Below, in pieces: positions 33,044 through 43,093 of a stretch of 64,000 nt of DNA (the first letter of the stretch is position 1; every line of letters begins with the position of its first letter). The notes beneath the pieces are model-generated. The model saw only the letters and a program-made list of their open reading frames with translations, was not told the DNA's origin and searched no databases. The translations under genes and the position numbers were made by a program. Source of the DNA: Plumapathes pennacea (taxonomy: Eukaryota; Cnidaria; Anthozoa; Antipatharia; Myriopathidae); the NCBI GenBank assembly GCA_964036295.1, contig OZ038462.1, positions 30,652,855-30,716,854 of the forward strand. Direction: 5' to 3'.

Positions 33044-34078
33044 TCACATCAGTTTACTGGCCTCGGGTTCCCTACCATTCATCCTTGAGAATTCCGTCAA
33101 AGTTGCCTCACACTCAAGCTTCTCACGTCTTCTTCGGCGAATCCCAGCGGCCTTCCGGAAATCTTGCTTTCCAAGAATGTAGATGCACGGGTTGAGGAAC
33201 GAAGAGCAGAAGCGAAGAAACATCAGGGAGTACCCAAGCGAGTCCGAAAGATCGGGAAAGATCTTCTTGGTGTTCAAGTGCAGCCTCAGGAGGAAATATG
33301 GCGTCCAGCAAACAGCGTAGGTAAAGAACATACCAAAGAAAATCAACGCTGCTCTCTTTTCACGGCTGGTACGATCTTTGTGCTCCTTCTGTAAGGTGAT
33401 TGTATTCTGGCGGCGAATACTCTCACTGTGGCGACGAACTTCTCGGAAGATCCATCCGTACGTCACGGCCATGAGAGGAAGTGGGAGCCCGACATAAAGC
33501 ACGAAGCACACGCTGTCGAATACGATTTCGGTTTTTCGGACGCCTTCGGGTGGATCTTGGTAGACGTCAAACGTCGTTGGATCTAGCCACAAGAGCTGTA
33601 TGAGGGTGACAAATAGTGCATTGAACCAGATCACACCTACCGCCATGAACACTCGCTTTTTCGTTACGATGGTTGAGTAGAGGAGCGATTTCTTGATGGA
33701 GATCAGGCGATCGACTGTGACGGCCACCAGATGGGACACAGTAGAAACCGAAGTGAAAATTACGGGAAAGATGGACGCAAAACAGACGGCGTTCTTCCTC
33801 TCGATGTTACAGGCCACGAACATTGGCAAGCTCAGCAGCCCTGTCAGAAGGTCGGAAACCGCCAAACTCACCAGAATAACATTGTTCGCTGTTCGTAAGG
33901 TGCGGTTCCTCGCGAATAACACAATCACCAGCAAATTGATGGCGACAATCAAAAGAGCCAAGACAATAGACAGCACATCGGTTTCCGGGCTGAACATGAT
34001 GTCGTCCTCATCATTACTGTTGGCGCAGCTCTGATTCGCTGTACACTCATCCCCTATTGAACCATTTTTCTTGGACAT
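33044..34078 (-). CDS. class A (rhodopsin-family) GPCR, intronless, paralogue 2
   Basis: 344 residues, closely similar to the receptor at 26811-27782 along all seven helices. Shared features include SLAVSDLLTGLLSLP, DRL, FTYAVCWTPYFLL and NPCIYILGKQDFRKA. The N terminus differs (GDECTANQSC). The third intracellular loop is slightly different, and the cytoplasmic tail is longer (ECEATLTEFSRMNGRE) with possible phosphorylation sites. As in paralogue 1 the second extracellular loop lacks a cysteine. The two genes are in the same orientation about 5.3 kb apart and arose by tandem duplication. Ligand unknown. Confidence 0.92.
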   Translation of the reverse strand: MSKKNGSIGDECTANQSCANSNDEDDIMFSPETDVLSIVLALLIVAINLLVIVLFARNRTLRTANNVILVSLAVSDLLTGLLSLPMFVACNIERKNAVCFASIFPVIFTSVSTVSHLVAVTVDRLISIKKSLLYSTIVTKKRVFMAVGVIWFNALFVTLIQLLWLDPTTFDVYQDPPEGVRKTEIVFDSVCFVLYVGLPLPLMAVTYGWIFREVRRHSESIRRQNTITLQKEHKDRTSREKRAALIFFGMFFTYAVCWTPYFLLRLHLNTKKIFPDLSDSLGYSLMFLRFCSSFLNPCIYILGKQDFRKAAGIRRRRREKLECEATLTEFSRMNGREPEASKLM

Positions 34079-34631
34079 GCTCGTGTTTAATGCTGACAGG
34101 CGCGTCTATCTCTTGTGAGTCACTGTAAATATAACAAAATGACTGATCAGTATACGAAGTATCCTCGAAGACCCAGGCCGAGGATGTATACGAAGTTAAA
34201 CATAAATATTCTAGAGATGCGAAAATATACCAAATAATCCCCGAACGAAGTGATGGAAATAATCACGACACTAATGCAGCAAAATCGCACTATATGAAGA
34301 CTCCAAGCGGGTCGCCATCTCGATATTAGTTTGTTCGTCAGTCAGTCTGTCATAGGGCGACCTTTTAGGCCAGGTGCCTAAGCAACAATGACGTAATAAT
34401 AATGACGTAACGTCTCCGCCAGTGTTTTTACTGACATTCGGAAAAAAAAAAAGATTTGAACGAAGCAACAATTGTACGTTACTGCGTTCACGAAAATGAA
34501 TTTGAAAACTGGAAAACTTGAAACAGAACAGTCTCGCGAAGCTCGTCTTCAAAAGAGAAGGGAACAGGCACTTCAAGAGCAAAAGCGGGCCGAAGAAAAG
34601 ACTCCGCAGAGAAAACAGCGCATAAATACAT
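34079..34631. other. intergenic with decayed repeat-derived coding words
   Basis: From about 34493 the plus strand encodes MNLKTGKLETEQSREARLQK and then EQKRAEEKTPQRKQR. Charged repeats of this kind occur at the front of large mobile-element proteins such as Helitron-type elements. There is a stop before the palindrome, so this is a fragment. Confidence 0.3.
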
Positions 34632-34727
34632 AGGCAGCCCACAAGGTGTTACTAAGTCACGCCTGATCGGTTAAGGTCTGATGACGTACCGATCAGGCGT
34701 GACTTAGTAACACCTTGTGGGCTGCCT
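34632..34727. repeat. perfect palindrome, 39-bp arms, 18-bp loop
   Basis: 34632-34670 and 34689-34727 are exact reverse complements (arm starts AGGCAGCCCACAAGGTG). The 18-bp centre is not symmetrical. The word GTGGGCTGCCTGTG at its right edge recurs at 52731-52744. Confidence 0.95.
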
Positions 34728-34895
34728 GTGATGAATACCGATCGAAAGCGACATGAAGAGAAGCGGGTAACACAGACAACTCCGCAAAGAGAACAGCGCT
34801 TGAAAGCGAATCGAGACCTTCAGGAGAAAAAGCGGGCCGAAGAGAAGACTCCGCAAAGACAACAGCGCATGAATGCCGACCAAAAGGGCTTATGG
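34728..34895 (+). pseudogene. fragment of a repeat-derived protein
   Basis: Directly after the palindrome the plus strand encodes MNTDRKRHEEKRVTQTTPQR and NRDLQEKKRAEEKTPQRQQR. It resembles the segment on the other side of the palindrome (34493-34620), so two related fragments flank it. The frame ends at TAA near 34895. This is likely the leading part of a mobile-element open frame; the family is uncertain. Confidence 0.35.
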
Positions 34896-34907
34896 TAATT
34901 TGCGAAA

Positions 34908-34985
34908 CGAAACAACGAAACGAAACAACGAAACAACGAAACAACGAAACAACGAAACGAAAAGTGGTAATTTGCGAAACAACGA
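34908..34985. repeat. (AACGAAAC)n simple repeat
   Basis: Degenerate tandem units of ACGAAACA follow the fragment above, then a G-rich/C-rich stretch at 35016-35056. Confidence 0.85.
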
Positions 34986-35056
34986 AATAAGATATGCTAA
35001 TTTGCCAGACAGGCGGCAGGGGGGGGGATGGAAGCTTCCCACCCCCACCCCCCACC

Positions 35057-35695
35057 CCTAAGTCCTCTATTGTAAAAAGCCATGGTCACATTGACGTGCG
35101 AGCAAGTATGTCCTTCAGATTACTTTCTTACCGTCACACCAGCAGTTAAACCTGCTCTTAAAGTTGTCCTTCACTACGCGACTTCGCTTTGGGTGACTGC
35201 GAGATTCGCAAATTTGCATGTGAGCTCTCGAATCGCTGATATTCCCGTGGGATTCGTTCGAATTTTCGCGACAACAACTGTCGAGACTAGAGACCACACG
35301 CAACTCAGGCCTATTTGAATAAAGGAAATGAAACTTGGGCTGTTGTGTTTATCTGCCTTGATTTAGTCTATGGTTGCAAGGGATGAATACTTACCAGCGA
35401 CAGGCCTTATTTCAATTTTTCCGGTAATTTCAAAAGAGAAATTGTTCTGTCAAATGTGCGATGTGTCAAATTATGACCCTTTTTGTTAACTTGAGAATCA
35501 GTGGCAATTTCCGGCAATTCTACTTTTTTGTTGAAACTTGAATATAAGCCATTTCAATTATTTTTTGATGAACATGGCGTTATTTGGTGACCTTTTACAT
35601 TAAATATTCCACACGTCGTTCACGAAATTCAGGTGCAACGGATCGATACATCGAAACAATAGTTGCCTCCTTATAAGGATTGCAGAAAACAATGC
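35057..35695. other. intergenic, no gene recognised
   Basis: A frame at 35082-35318 has no motif. Nothing else seen. Confidence 0.35.
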
Positions 35696-35696
35696 T

Positions 35697-35872
35697 TAAT
35701 CTTAAAACGCGTTCACACTGCAAATTGGTGCCCACTTAGTCTTGCCCTTTGTACTCCCGGTGCCAGAATTCTGGCGTGGATACTTGAAAAAAAAAAAAGG
35801 TGTGGTCACATTAGTGCCCAGCGAGAATCCTGCTCGGGCACCGTGCTCAGGCACCAAATGTGAACGCACCAT
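35697..35872. mobile_element. MITE-like element with GTGCCC interior
   Basis: Imperfect terminal inverted repeats: GCGTTCACACTGCAAATTGG then TGCCCA at the left, and GGCACCAAATGTGAACGC at the right. The centre carries a poly-A run. Same general design as the other CACAC-ended elements. Confidence 0.55.
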
Positions 35873-36397
35873 TTGGCCATATTAGGAACAGAGGGAGCCT
35901 GGGAAAAAAACGTTACAAACAGACACTCGGACGGACGGATTCAATAACTACTTAATGGATAGTCCCATATTTTTATAGTTTTTAAAATAATAGTTGTTTT
36001 TATTTGTGTGACTTGGAAGCAACAGCTTACAAAACAAAAGCTATCGGTCCACAAAATTTGTAAAAACTGATGGTTGTTTATAGATTTGCGCCGTTCGCAT
36101 GCACTTGCGAAACTGTCAGTATATACAGCTTCTCAAGCCGCTTTGTCGCCGACGAATACGTTTTTAATTTTTCAAAAGTGGCTACCGAACATAGAAGGCA
36201 TGGGCGTCGTCTCCTCTCCCGAAATTTACAAAACAAAATAGTGTGAACGGACTTTTGTCTGATTTAAAAATCGCATCATTAATGCAAAGACCGGAAGACC
36301 CTTGATTATATTTTGTGATAGATTATAAATCAAGGCAAGGCAACAAGGCGCCGTATGAGAGCGGTGTGTTAAACGACCTATTATGTTAATTACGCAG

Positions 36398-36561
36398 GAT
36401 TTGGATTAGACATAATAGCTTCGGATAAGCTTAAAAGAAAGAAGCCTGAAGAGGAAGAGCACACTACAATGGCAGATGTCCATGAAGTCAATTTGAGAAA
36501 TTGCCAGGGCCGGATTGTCGCCCTTGCTAATTGCTTGCGCTTCCCTGATGACAGCCCCTAA
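36398..36561 (+). CDS. candidate 3' terminal exon of an unidentified gene
   Basis: After a TTAATTACGCAG acceptor the plus strand is open for 54 codons to TAA. It encodes FGLDIIASDKLKRKKPEEEE, then HTTMADVHEVNLRNCQGRIV and a short tail. The charged composition looks like real coding sequence. No domain is recognised, and no upstream exon was found. Confidence 0.3.
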
Positions 36562-36639
36562 CCGACATGGCGAATAATTGTTTACACGGACTCAAGATGA
36601 AAGTGTTCTGTTTCAATCAGGAAAATCCAAGACACCAGC

Positions 36640-36646
36640 CTATATA
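36640..36646 (+). promoter_or_regulatory. possible TATA box
   Basis: TATATAAAG in a CCTATATAAAGCG context on the plus strand. It could drive the short plus-strand frame beginning near 36750. No independent support. Confidence 0.2.
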
Positions 36647-36831
36647 AAGCGAAATGCAGCTGGTTCGAACTATTTTCAAAAGGATCAAGCGTTAGACAAC
36701 TTAAAATATAGTGTAGAACATTTCCTTAGTGGCAATTTATACAAACACAGATGAGATGCACATTAAATCTGGATTCATCTTTGAAATTCCCAAATAATTC
36801 TGAACCAGATAAAGAGGTTAGGAAATATTAC

Positions 36832-37015
36832 CTCGCAGCTTGCGTTGAAGTGCTTGACCACAACCGCAATGTATTTTCTCTTGCGGCGTTGCTTGGTGAT
36901 TTCGCACTCTTCTCTGATCAATAGCAAGAAAAACTAACAAAAGACAAAGTAATTGAAAATTTTTATCACTCATAGCGACTCGTTGATTATTGCTGTGAGT
37001 TCTATATTCATTGAA

Positions 37016-37050
<35 letters not shown>

Positions 37051-37247
37051 AAACGGAAAGAACGAGAGTACATTGACGGTAGAGGAAATTAAAGAAATAG
37101 ACTTCACCCTAGACCTTTCCCGCTCATAGCCACTAAATCATGGGAGATGCATAATTCGAAGATTATAAAATCGTGCAATGTAGCTTACCTGGTATTTGAT
37201 GACAAAATTCAGATTGACCGCAAGAAGAACAATCCTTGACCTTCGAT
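36832..37247 (-). CDS. candidate exon pair of a cysteine-containing protein
   Basis: Exon 37247-37189 lies between TTTTCAG and GTAAGC and reads SKVKDCSSCGQSEFCHQIP in one frame. It joins in phase to a second exon that ends at 36832 before GTAATA. That exon, if started after CAGAG near 36915, encodes EECEITKQRRKRKYIAVVVK and HFNASCE. Alternatively, the second exon may be a first exon: an ATG at 36971-36973 opens a signal-like MSDKNFQLLCLLLVFLAI in another frame and reaches the same donor. A plus-strand frame also overlaps. The choice cannot be made from sequence alone. Confidence 0.25.
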
Positions 37248-38394
37248 CTGAAAATCTGTAATTTGGTTGTTGTCTAGCTATAAATCAAGTTTGTTTCTCC
37301 CTAAATCAGCTGTGCGTGCACTCAGTGGTGATGAAAATGATTATTCTGGTTGATCCTGCTGATACGAAATAGAAGAACAACAGTTGGTCAAAAATTATAA
37401 ATAAATCCTGCCATAATGTATTCGAATCAAAGTTCGCCATCTTCGATAATTGGAGACCCATCGAAGAATCACGTACACGGTTTCTCAGGTTTCTGCAGTT
37501 TACGTACCTTTAAACGAGGATTATGAGATCTATCATAGCCAAACGAGTAAAAAGAACTAGCAAAAGTTTGCATTCATTTATACAGCCCTCTTGCACACTA
37601 TTCTTTTAGTGTTTGTTTGCCTCGACTTTTGTATAGTTGATTTCTTATTTTCATGAGCAATTTCAACGTGGCTCGTAAAATCAGTCACGCAAAAATGGCT
37701 CTTGGCGCAATACATCTAAATCTGGACTAACCTACATGGCAGGTCCCCGACCCAGTTCCCTGTTAAAACAAAATTTTGCATAAGAGCGGTTCGCCGGGAC
37801 TTTGAATTTGACTTCCAAAACAACGGAGGTCTTTTTAAATTAAATTCAAAACAATTTGAAAGGTTCAAAAATTAATATTGTGACTGCCACCCCGGATGTA
37901 GCGAGTCAATCCATAAGACCTACAGCTTTTCGCTCGCAAAATGTGTCATATGGGAGATGCTTTTCTACGAAGCAAATAATGGTTTTAAGCAGAATGCTGT
38001 GATTATCGTGTGATGCCGACCTAATTTTCTTCCTCAGATTTTTAAAATGTTCAACCGTAAGGTGCCAGCAGGACATTACCGTCATCGTAGAAAAATGATT
38101 CGAAAGATATATGTCAGATTGGCGAAACCAAATTTTTATTTTGAAAGAACAGACGTTTTTGAAGCCACGTCAGTCGCTATAATTGTTTTCACCCGAAAGC
38201 CAAAGCGTAGGTATCAAGGCAATTGGCAAAAGGAACCCCTCTAGGGTTTTGGAGTTTGATTGACGTGCTTTAACATTGTGCATTCAACTTTGACATACCC
38301 TTGCCAAACAACTTTCACGAAATTACCAAAACCTCGGTGATAATATAGATCTGAAATACAACAGATCGACTGGAAATTCAGAAAGGCTGATAGA
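37248..38394. other. intergenic, no gene recognised
   Basis: AT-rich; a frame at 38047-38244 has no motif. Confidence 0.35.
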
Positions 38395-38755
38395 AAAAAT
38401 GCATTTTAGAAGAAGAAGAAGAAGAACAGAAAAGGTATGAAGCGCAGGCTGGATTAATCGTGGCCTGTGATTAGAAATAAATGTTCGAAGTCAAACTTTA
38501 AAAATCGATTGTGCATGAAAATGAGACGTCACGCATTGCTCTTTTCTTTGCTGGCCGACTCTTTCACTCCCAAGCTCAAATTTCTCTCAACCTTTTGAAG
38601 CAGGTGTACGAGTGTTAGTTACTATAATTTATAGTTTTTAAATCAAGTTTAATTTGAGCAAGGTGTCAAAGGCCAAGTTCCCTATGATATTTTTCTGGTG
38701 AGAAACTAAAAGAGAAAATTGAAGTTGTTTACTCTTGGGAGTCTCGCTTAGTCCA
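38395..38755. repeat. partial third copy of the 0.85-kb repeat, ending in a family B element
   Basis: Contains GCAGGCTGGATTAATCGTGG and ATTAGAAATAAATG, then family B sequence (CACTCCCAAGCTCAAATTTC, GAGCAAGGTGTCAAAGGCC). It parallels 42770-43093 and the inverse of 51153-51440. It also carries a short GAAGAAGAAGAAG run. Confidence 0.7.
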
Positions 38756-39066
38756 GAGATTGTTCATTAAATAATCCTAATGCTGCGTGCGGATAGTTGC
38801 CACACCAAACTTGAATCCCAGCATCTGTCGCGTTTTCACGCGACAAAACTTGTTTTAAACTTTTCCGTTACAATTTCCTCTCAAACGTACCAGCGTTAAC
38901 TCCAAACACAAAGGGCACAACAGATGGTTCATCTTATATCTTTGCCACAAAATAAACAACCATGGCATGATATAAGAGTTTTCTGTATAGGTCTTATTAG
39001 CATGCAGTTTTCTATATTGGAGTATTTTGTGCGCGCTTGATTTTTTTATTTCATTTTTTTAGGCCT

Positions 39067-39102
39067 AGGGTTAAAAGTTAGGGTTAGGGTTGGGTTTCGG
39101 GT
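39067..39102 (+). repeat. short interstitial telomere-like motif
   Basis: GTTAGGGTTAGGGTTGGG plus flanking variants; only two perfect TTAGGG units. Confidence 0.5.
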
Positions 39103-39355
39103 TATGTTTAGAGCAATTAACTTTTTAGATTGCGAGTTAGGAAATAAGAATAAATATGTAATTATTTAAAACTTTGTATAAAAGGAAACAAAAAGAGGAA
39201 CGGAAATTAAAATAGCTACTTAATTTCCTTATGGCACAATAAGTCGATGTTGGAAGTTAAAGTTGGTAAGAAAAGCATTTCTAAAGGCAGTAAATTTCTC
39301 TCTCTTGTTTGTGATTTTTATGTGGCCGTACTCCACAAAGTCTTTGCAAAATATA

Positions 39356-39780
39356 GGCCCTGTTACACTGTGCAGTTCTTCAGCACTTGTCTCGCAACAC
39401 CGGCTTGTGTCGCAATGTTTTTTGTTGCGCGCAACGTTGCAAAAGTAGAACTCAGTTCTACTTTCCGCAACGCGTTACAGCAACTTGCAACGCCGTTGCA
39501 CAGTGTGACACCCTCCAGCAACTTGTCTCGCAACTTTTGCCCTGGCGCAATCAAGAGAGAATGTGCACTTCTCTATAATTATTCAAATTCCGCCGTGTTG
39601 ACATCTGGAATTTGCAGCGCGCCAATCACAATTTTCCCCCGACTTTCTTCGACATCAAACTGTGCAAGTTGCTGGAATCGCGTTGCACAGTGTAACACAC
39701 CACTTCCGCAACTGTAAAGATAATTTTTCAACCGTTGCGAGACAAAGTTGCTGAGAAAATTGCACCGTATAACAGACCCT
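39356..39780. mobile_element. MITE-like element, family D
   Basis: Terminal inverted repeats of about 45 bp. The left end is GGCCCTGTTACACTGTGCAG then CAGCACTTGTCTCGCAAC, and the right end is the inverse ending GCACCGTATAACAGACCC. Internal repeats of CGCAACTTG and GTTGCACAGTGTAAC suggest nested copies of the same ends. Long frames crossing it are non-coding. Confidence 0.8.
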
Positions 39781-42229
39781 TTGTCAGTGTCCATAAAGAT
39801 GAGTGTTATTATGATGGAAAGCCTGTTCAAATATTAATAATTGCTCTTAGTATCAGATTAAGAGGCAGGCACCATAAAAAAAATCTCGCAAGTAAAGAGG
39901 TTCCTCGAACAATTAAAAAAGTTCAAGCTGGGCTTATAAATTCACTCCACCGCACGTGGAGGCGAAGTTATTCCAACGATTAAACAAAAATGCGTTACGG
40001 TTGCCGTTCACCAAAATCAGTAGACATCAGTACTGAACTATAGGTGAAACGTAATGCGACCGAGGTGAACTGCATCCAAAATTTGCAAAATATGTCAGTA
40101 AGAAGAAACGGAATAAATTTGATGTAAATCAGCGCGGAAAATTCCGGCCTTCTTCAATCCGACCGCATGGTGTCAGAATACCGAACAAAGTCATTCGCTA
40201 AGAATATTATATTACGACGTTGTATGGCAATCAGGCTTGCATCTTAGTCGAGCCGTAATGAACAATTCCTCAAACTTTTCGATGTAGGCTACATGTTTAG
40301 TGTTTTCAAGGTGATGAACATGTAGTCTCAGCCGTCCAAAAATTCATAAACTCTACTCTTTCATTCGTTCTACTACTATAGATCTAGCCGGTTCTATTTA
40401 GATAAAACTAAGAAAAAATAACCTGAAAGCTAACATTTTTTCTCGTCTGAGTCGGAGAGAAAATGTTGTTCGGGAAAACGCAGAAGGGAGTTAGTTTACG
40501 TGGGAAAAAAAGTGCAGGGTCAGTATAATGTGCCGAAAGCCATAAACTCGCAGCGCATGTATTTCTGATAATGAGGAGACATCACGATTGCTACCAATGG
40601 ACAAATCCGCCGAGAAATAATACAAATAGAAATAATACATAGCAAGCTCTGCGCCATATAGATATCTTATTTGATAGAACTGTTTCAGTCCTACATACAC
40701 TCTTCTCAGAAAAGTCAACGTGTCTATGAGGAAGTTGACTTACATTTCTCAAAGTGCTTCTTGATCCGCAGCGACTGCAACTGTCTATCACTCGACCTGC
40801 ATTAAGAGCTTCTAAAACATCACCCGCGGCGATTTCATTACCTGCGGCGGATTCGACGCTCTCATCCAATGGTAAAGTCGGCACTTATTTTATAATACAT
40901 CAATCTATGGGTCATCTCGAAACATTCGCCTCGGTTTGACGAATGGAGCAAATCTATGAATGTACCAAGTATGCACTATTGTTTATAAAAAGACTGATTA
41001 CACACTTCTTGAAGGTAGAAACAGGCCTGGAAAGCTAAATATACTTTCTAATGAAGATTTGCAGGTAAGATTATTTTATTTCCTGTGATCTAAATTACAT
41101 GACAAACGGAAAAGAACGAACAATTTTTTAATAGTAGTAGAAATAAATATTTAAGGCAGGTGTCGATATATTTATCAACATATGGCAGAAGTTCATGGCA
41201 CCCACTATAAACCCGACTGAAGTATACATCCATACATCTCATTTCGGCGACTACAGAGACGTGTTCCATTACTCCAATTTTAAACCAAGCCTCTTATGAG
41301 TCTATGTATCATGGGCGACTTAATGCATATGATTTTAATCAAATTCTTTTGTTTTCGTCTAAATTGCGCAAAGCCCGAAATTTATTTCATTTGGTCAGGA
41401 GTCGGCCTCCGGGCCAATTATAATCATATCCCAATCTAGTAGTTCGATTTCTATTTGGCCAGTATTATTATTATATGGAAAAATTAAAACATTTCATGAC
41501 AATCGCTTGGTTCCGATTCAACGGAAAAAGACATTTTTGTTTCAGGGAAATTACATTTTCCCAATTATCTTGCTGTAAATTTTTGTCTCTTCGTTTTTTA
41601 TTCCTTTTATTTTTCGTTCGGTCGTTCGGTTTTTTCCCCCTTTTCTGTGTAGTTCTCTTTCATTGGCAGACATAATTGGTTGATTAAAACATGGCGGCCT
41701 ACAGACGTCGAGTGAAAATGATCACCTTACATATAGAACTTCAAAAAATGTTATCATGTTTCAGGCCTGATCTTGTTATCGCAAAAGAGTGGGTTCGACT
41801 AATGAGCCTAAACTTCAGTAAAATACTTAAAACACTAAAAATATGTTACGCCTGCGCTTACAAATGAAAGGCCGGATTACGATATAAAATGAGAAGAAAG
41901 AAAAAGCCATAGAGAAAGAAAACAAAAGCTTCTCTGGTTTGTCCTTCCGATTTCGAATTTCGTCTCAGCGGGTAATCTCCAGATAGGTTCCATTATGTCT
42001 GAAAAAAACTGGGACATGAACTTTGCTTATTAATCATCCTATCGAGAAAAACATTTGCTCCGCAACGCAGTAATGCAGCTTAGCGCATGCGTAACATAAT
42101 GTTTTGACAGTTTAAATGTAATTTACGAATACGTTCAGTCGCTGCGCTGTTCTATGTTTTCTCGTAACTTGTGTTCATAACTTGTGTGTTAAGTTAACTG
42201 CATCCCATCCAAACTCAACACCGTTTGGC
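39781..42229. other. intergenic with one possible exon
   Basis: On the minus strand 40881-40744 is open up to a GTAAGT donor (peptide includes AAGNEIAAGDVLEALNAGRV). It is a possible exon with no recognised family and no confirmed acceptor. Otherwise AT-rich sequence. Confidence 0.25.
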
Positions 42230-43093
42230 TCTGTGGAGCATGCACGGATAAATGATTTTGGCTTGCGTTGTAAGTTTACCGCGGAAATTTGGTGGATTCG
42301 ATATTTGATGGATACCGCTACGGGATTGCAAATAACTCTGCCGCCGCTAATTATTTTGTCCCGACAAAACTTTCTGTGGCGACACAAAATACTTCTGGGA
42401 AGATTACAGGCCGAAAAACGGAAACCAAAGCTACGATGAGCTTTAGCCGTAAAACAATGGCGATTTATGCTTTACACTGTACATGACATTTGTTGCCTCA
42501 TAAAATGCTTCTGCCTATCTTACATTGCCTGCTGAAATGTTTCTTCCATTCGATCATGTAGCCTTTGTTTCGCAGTGGTTATTGTATACTGGAAATGAAA
42601 AATACACCGAAATAGTCCTAAGCATTGAGTTTGCAGTCACAAACGGACTGAACACGCTGTGAACAAAACCGCAATGTTATTGTAAACAAGTATCGTGTTA
42701 TTTTCCTCGCTTTCAATTTTATATTTACTACAGAGCACGCGAATACTCGAAAGCCTGGTAGAAGAAACGCATTCAGTTAATAAAAGAAACAGATAAGTAT
42801 TAAAGCGAAGGCTGGATTAATCGTGGCCTCTGATTAGAAATAAGTGCTCGAAGTCAAGCTGCCAAAATCGATTGCGCATAAAAAGATATGTCACGCATTA
42901 CTCAGCTTTTCTTGCCGGCTGCCCCTTTCGCTCCTAAGCTCAAAATGCAGAGTCGCTCAACCTTTGAGAAGCAAGTGTATAAGTGTTGTAATGATAATTC
43001 ATAGTTTAATCAGGTTTCATTTGAGCAAGGTGTCAAAAGCCAAGTTCTCTATACTGTGTAATATTTTTCTGGTGGGAAACTGGAAGTCCCCCC
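42230..43093 (+). repeat. ~0.85-kb dispersed repeat, copy A
   Basis: Matches the reverse complement of 51153-52005. Landmarks are TTTACCGCGGAAATTTGGTG, GATGGATACCGCTACG, CTTTCTGTGGCGACACAAAA, GATGAGCTTTAGCCG, GGCTGGATTAATCGTGGCC and a terminal family B element. There is no protein frame of useful length, so it is either a non-autonomous element or part of a larger decayed one. Confidence 0.8.

Noticed and set aside
34493-34895. A functional Helitron-type gene
   Set aside because: Only short charged repeats are present, interrupted by stops and a palindrome; no Rep or helicase motif is visible.
37345-37362. CTGGTTGATCCTGC, identical to the start of eukaryotic 18S rRNA
   Set aside because: The match is only 14 bases and the following sequence does not continue as 18S rRNA; taken as chance or a tiny fragment.
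39067-39102. Internal telomere or chromosome fusion point
   Set aside because: Only two perfect TTAGGG units; too short to argue for a fusion or healed end.
39247-39717. 156-codon open frame
   Set aside because: Almost entirely inside the family D MITE; composition reflects the GTTGCAAC words.
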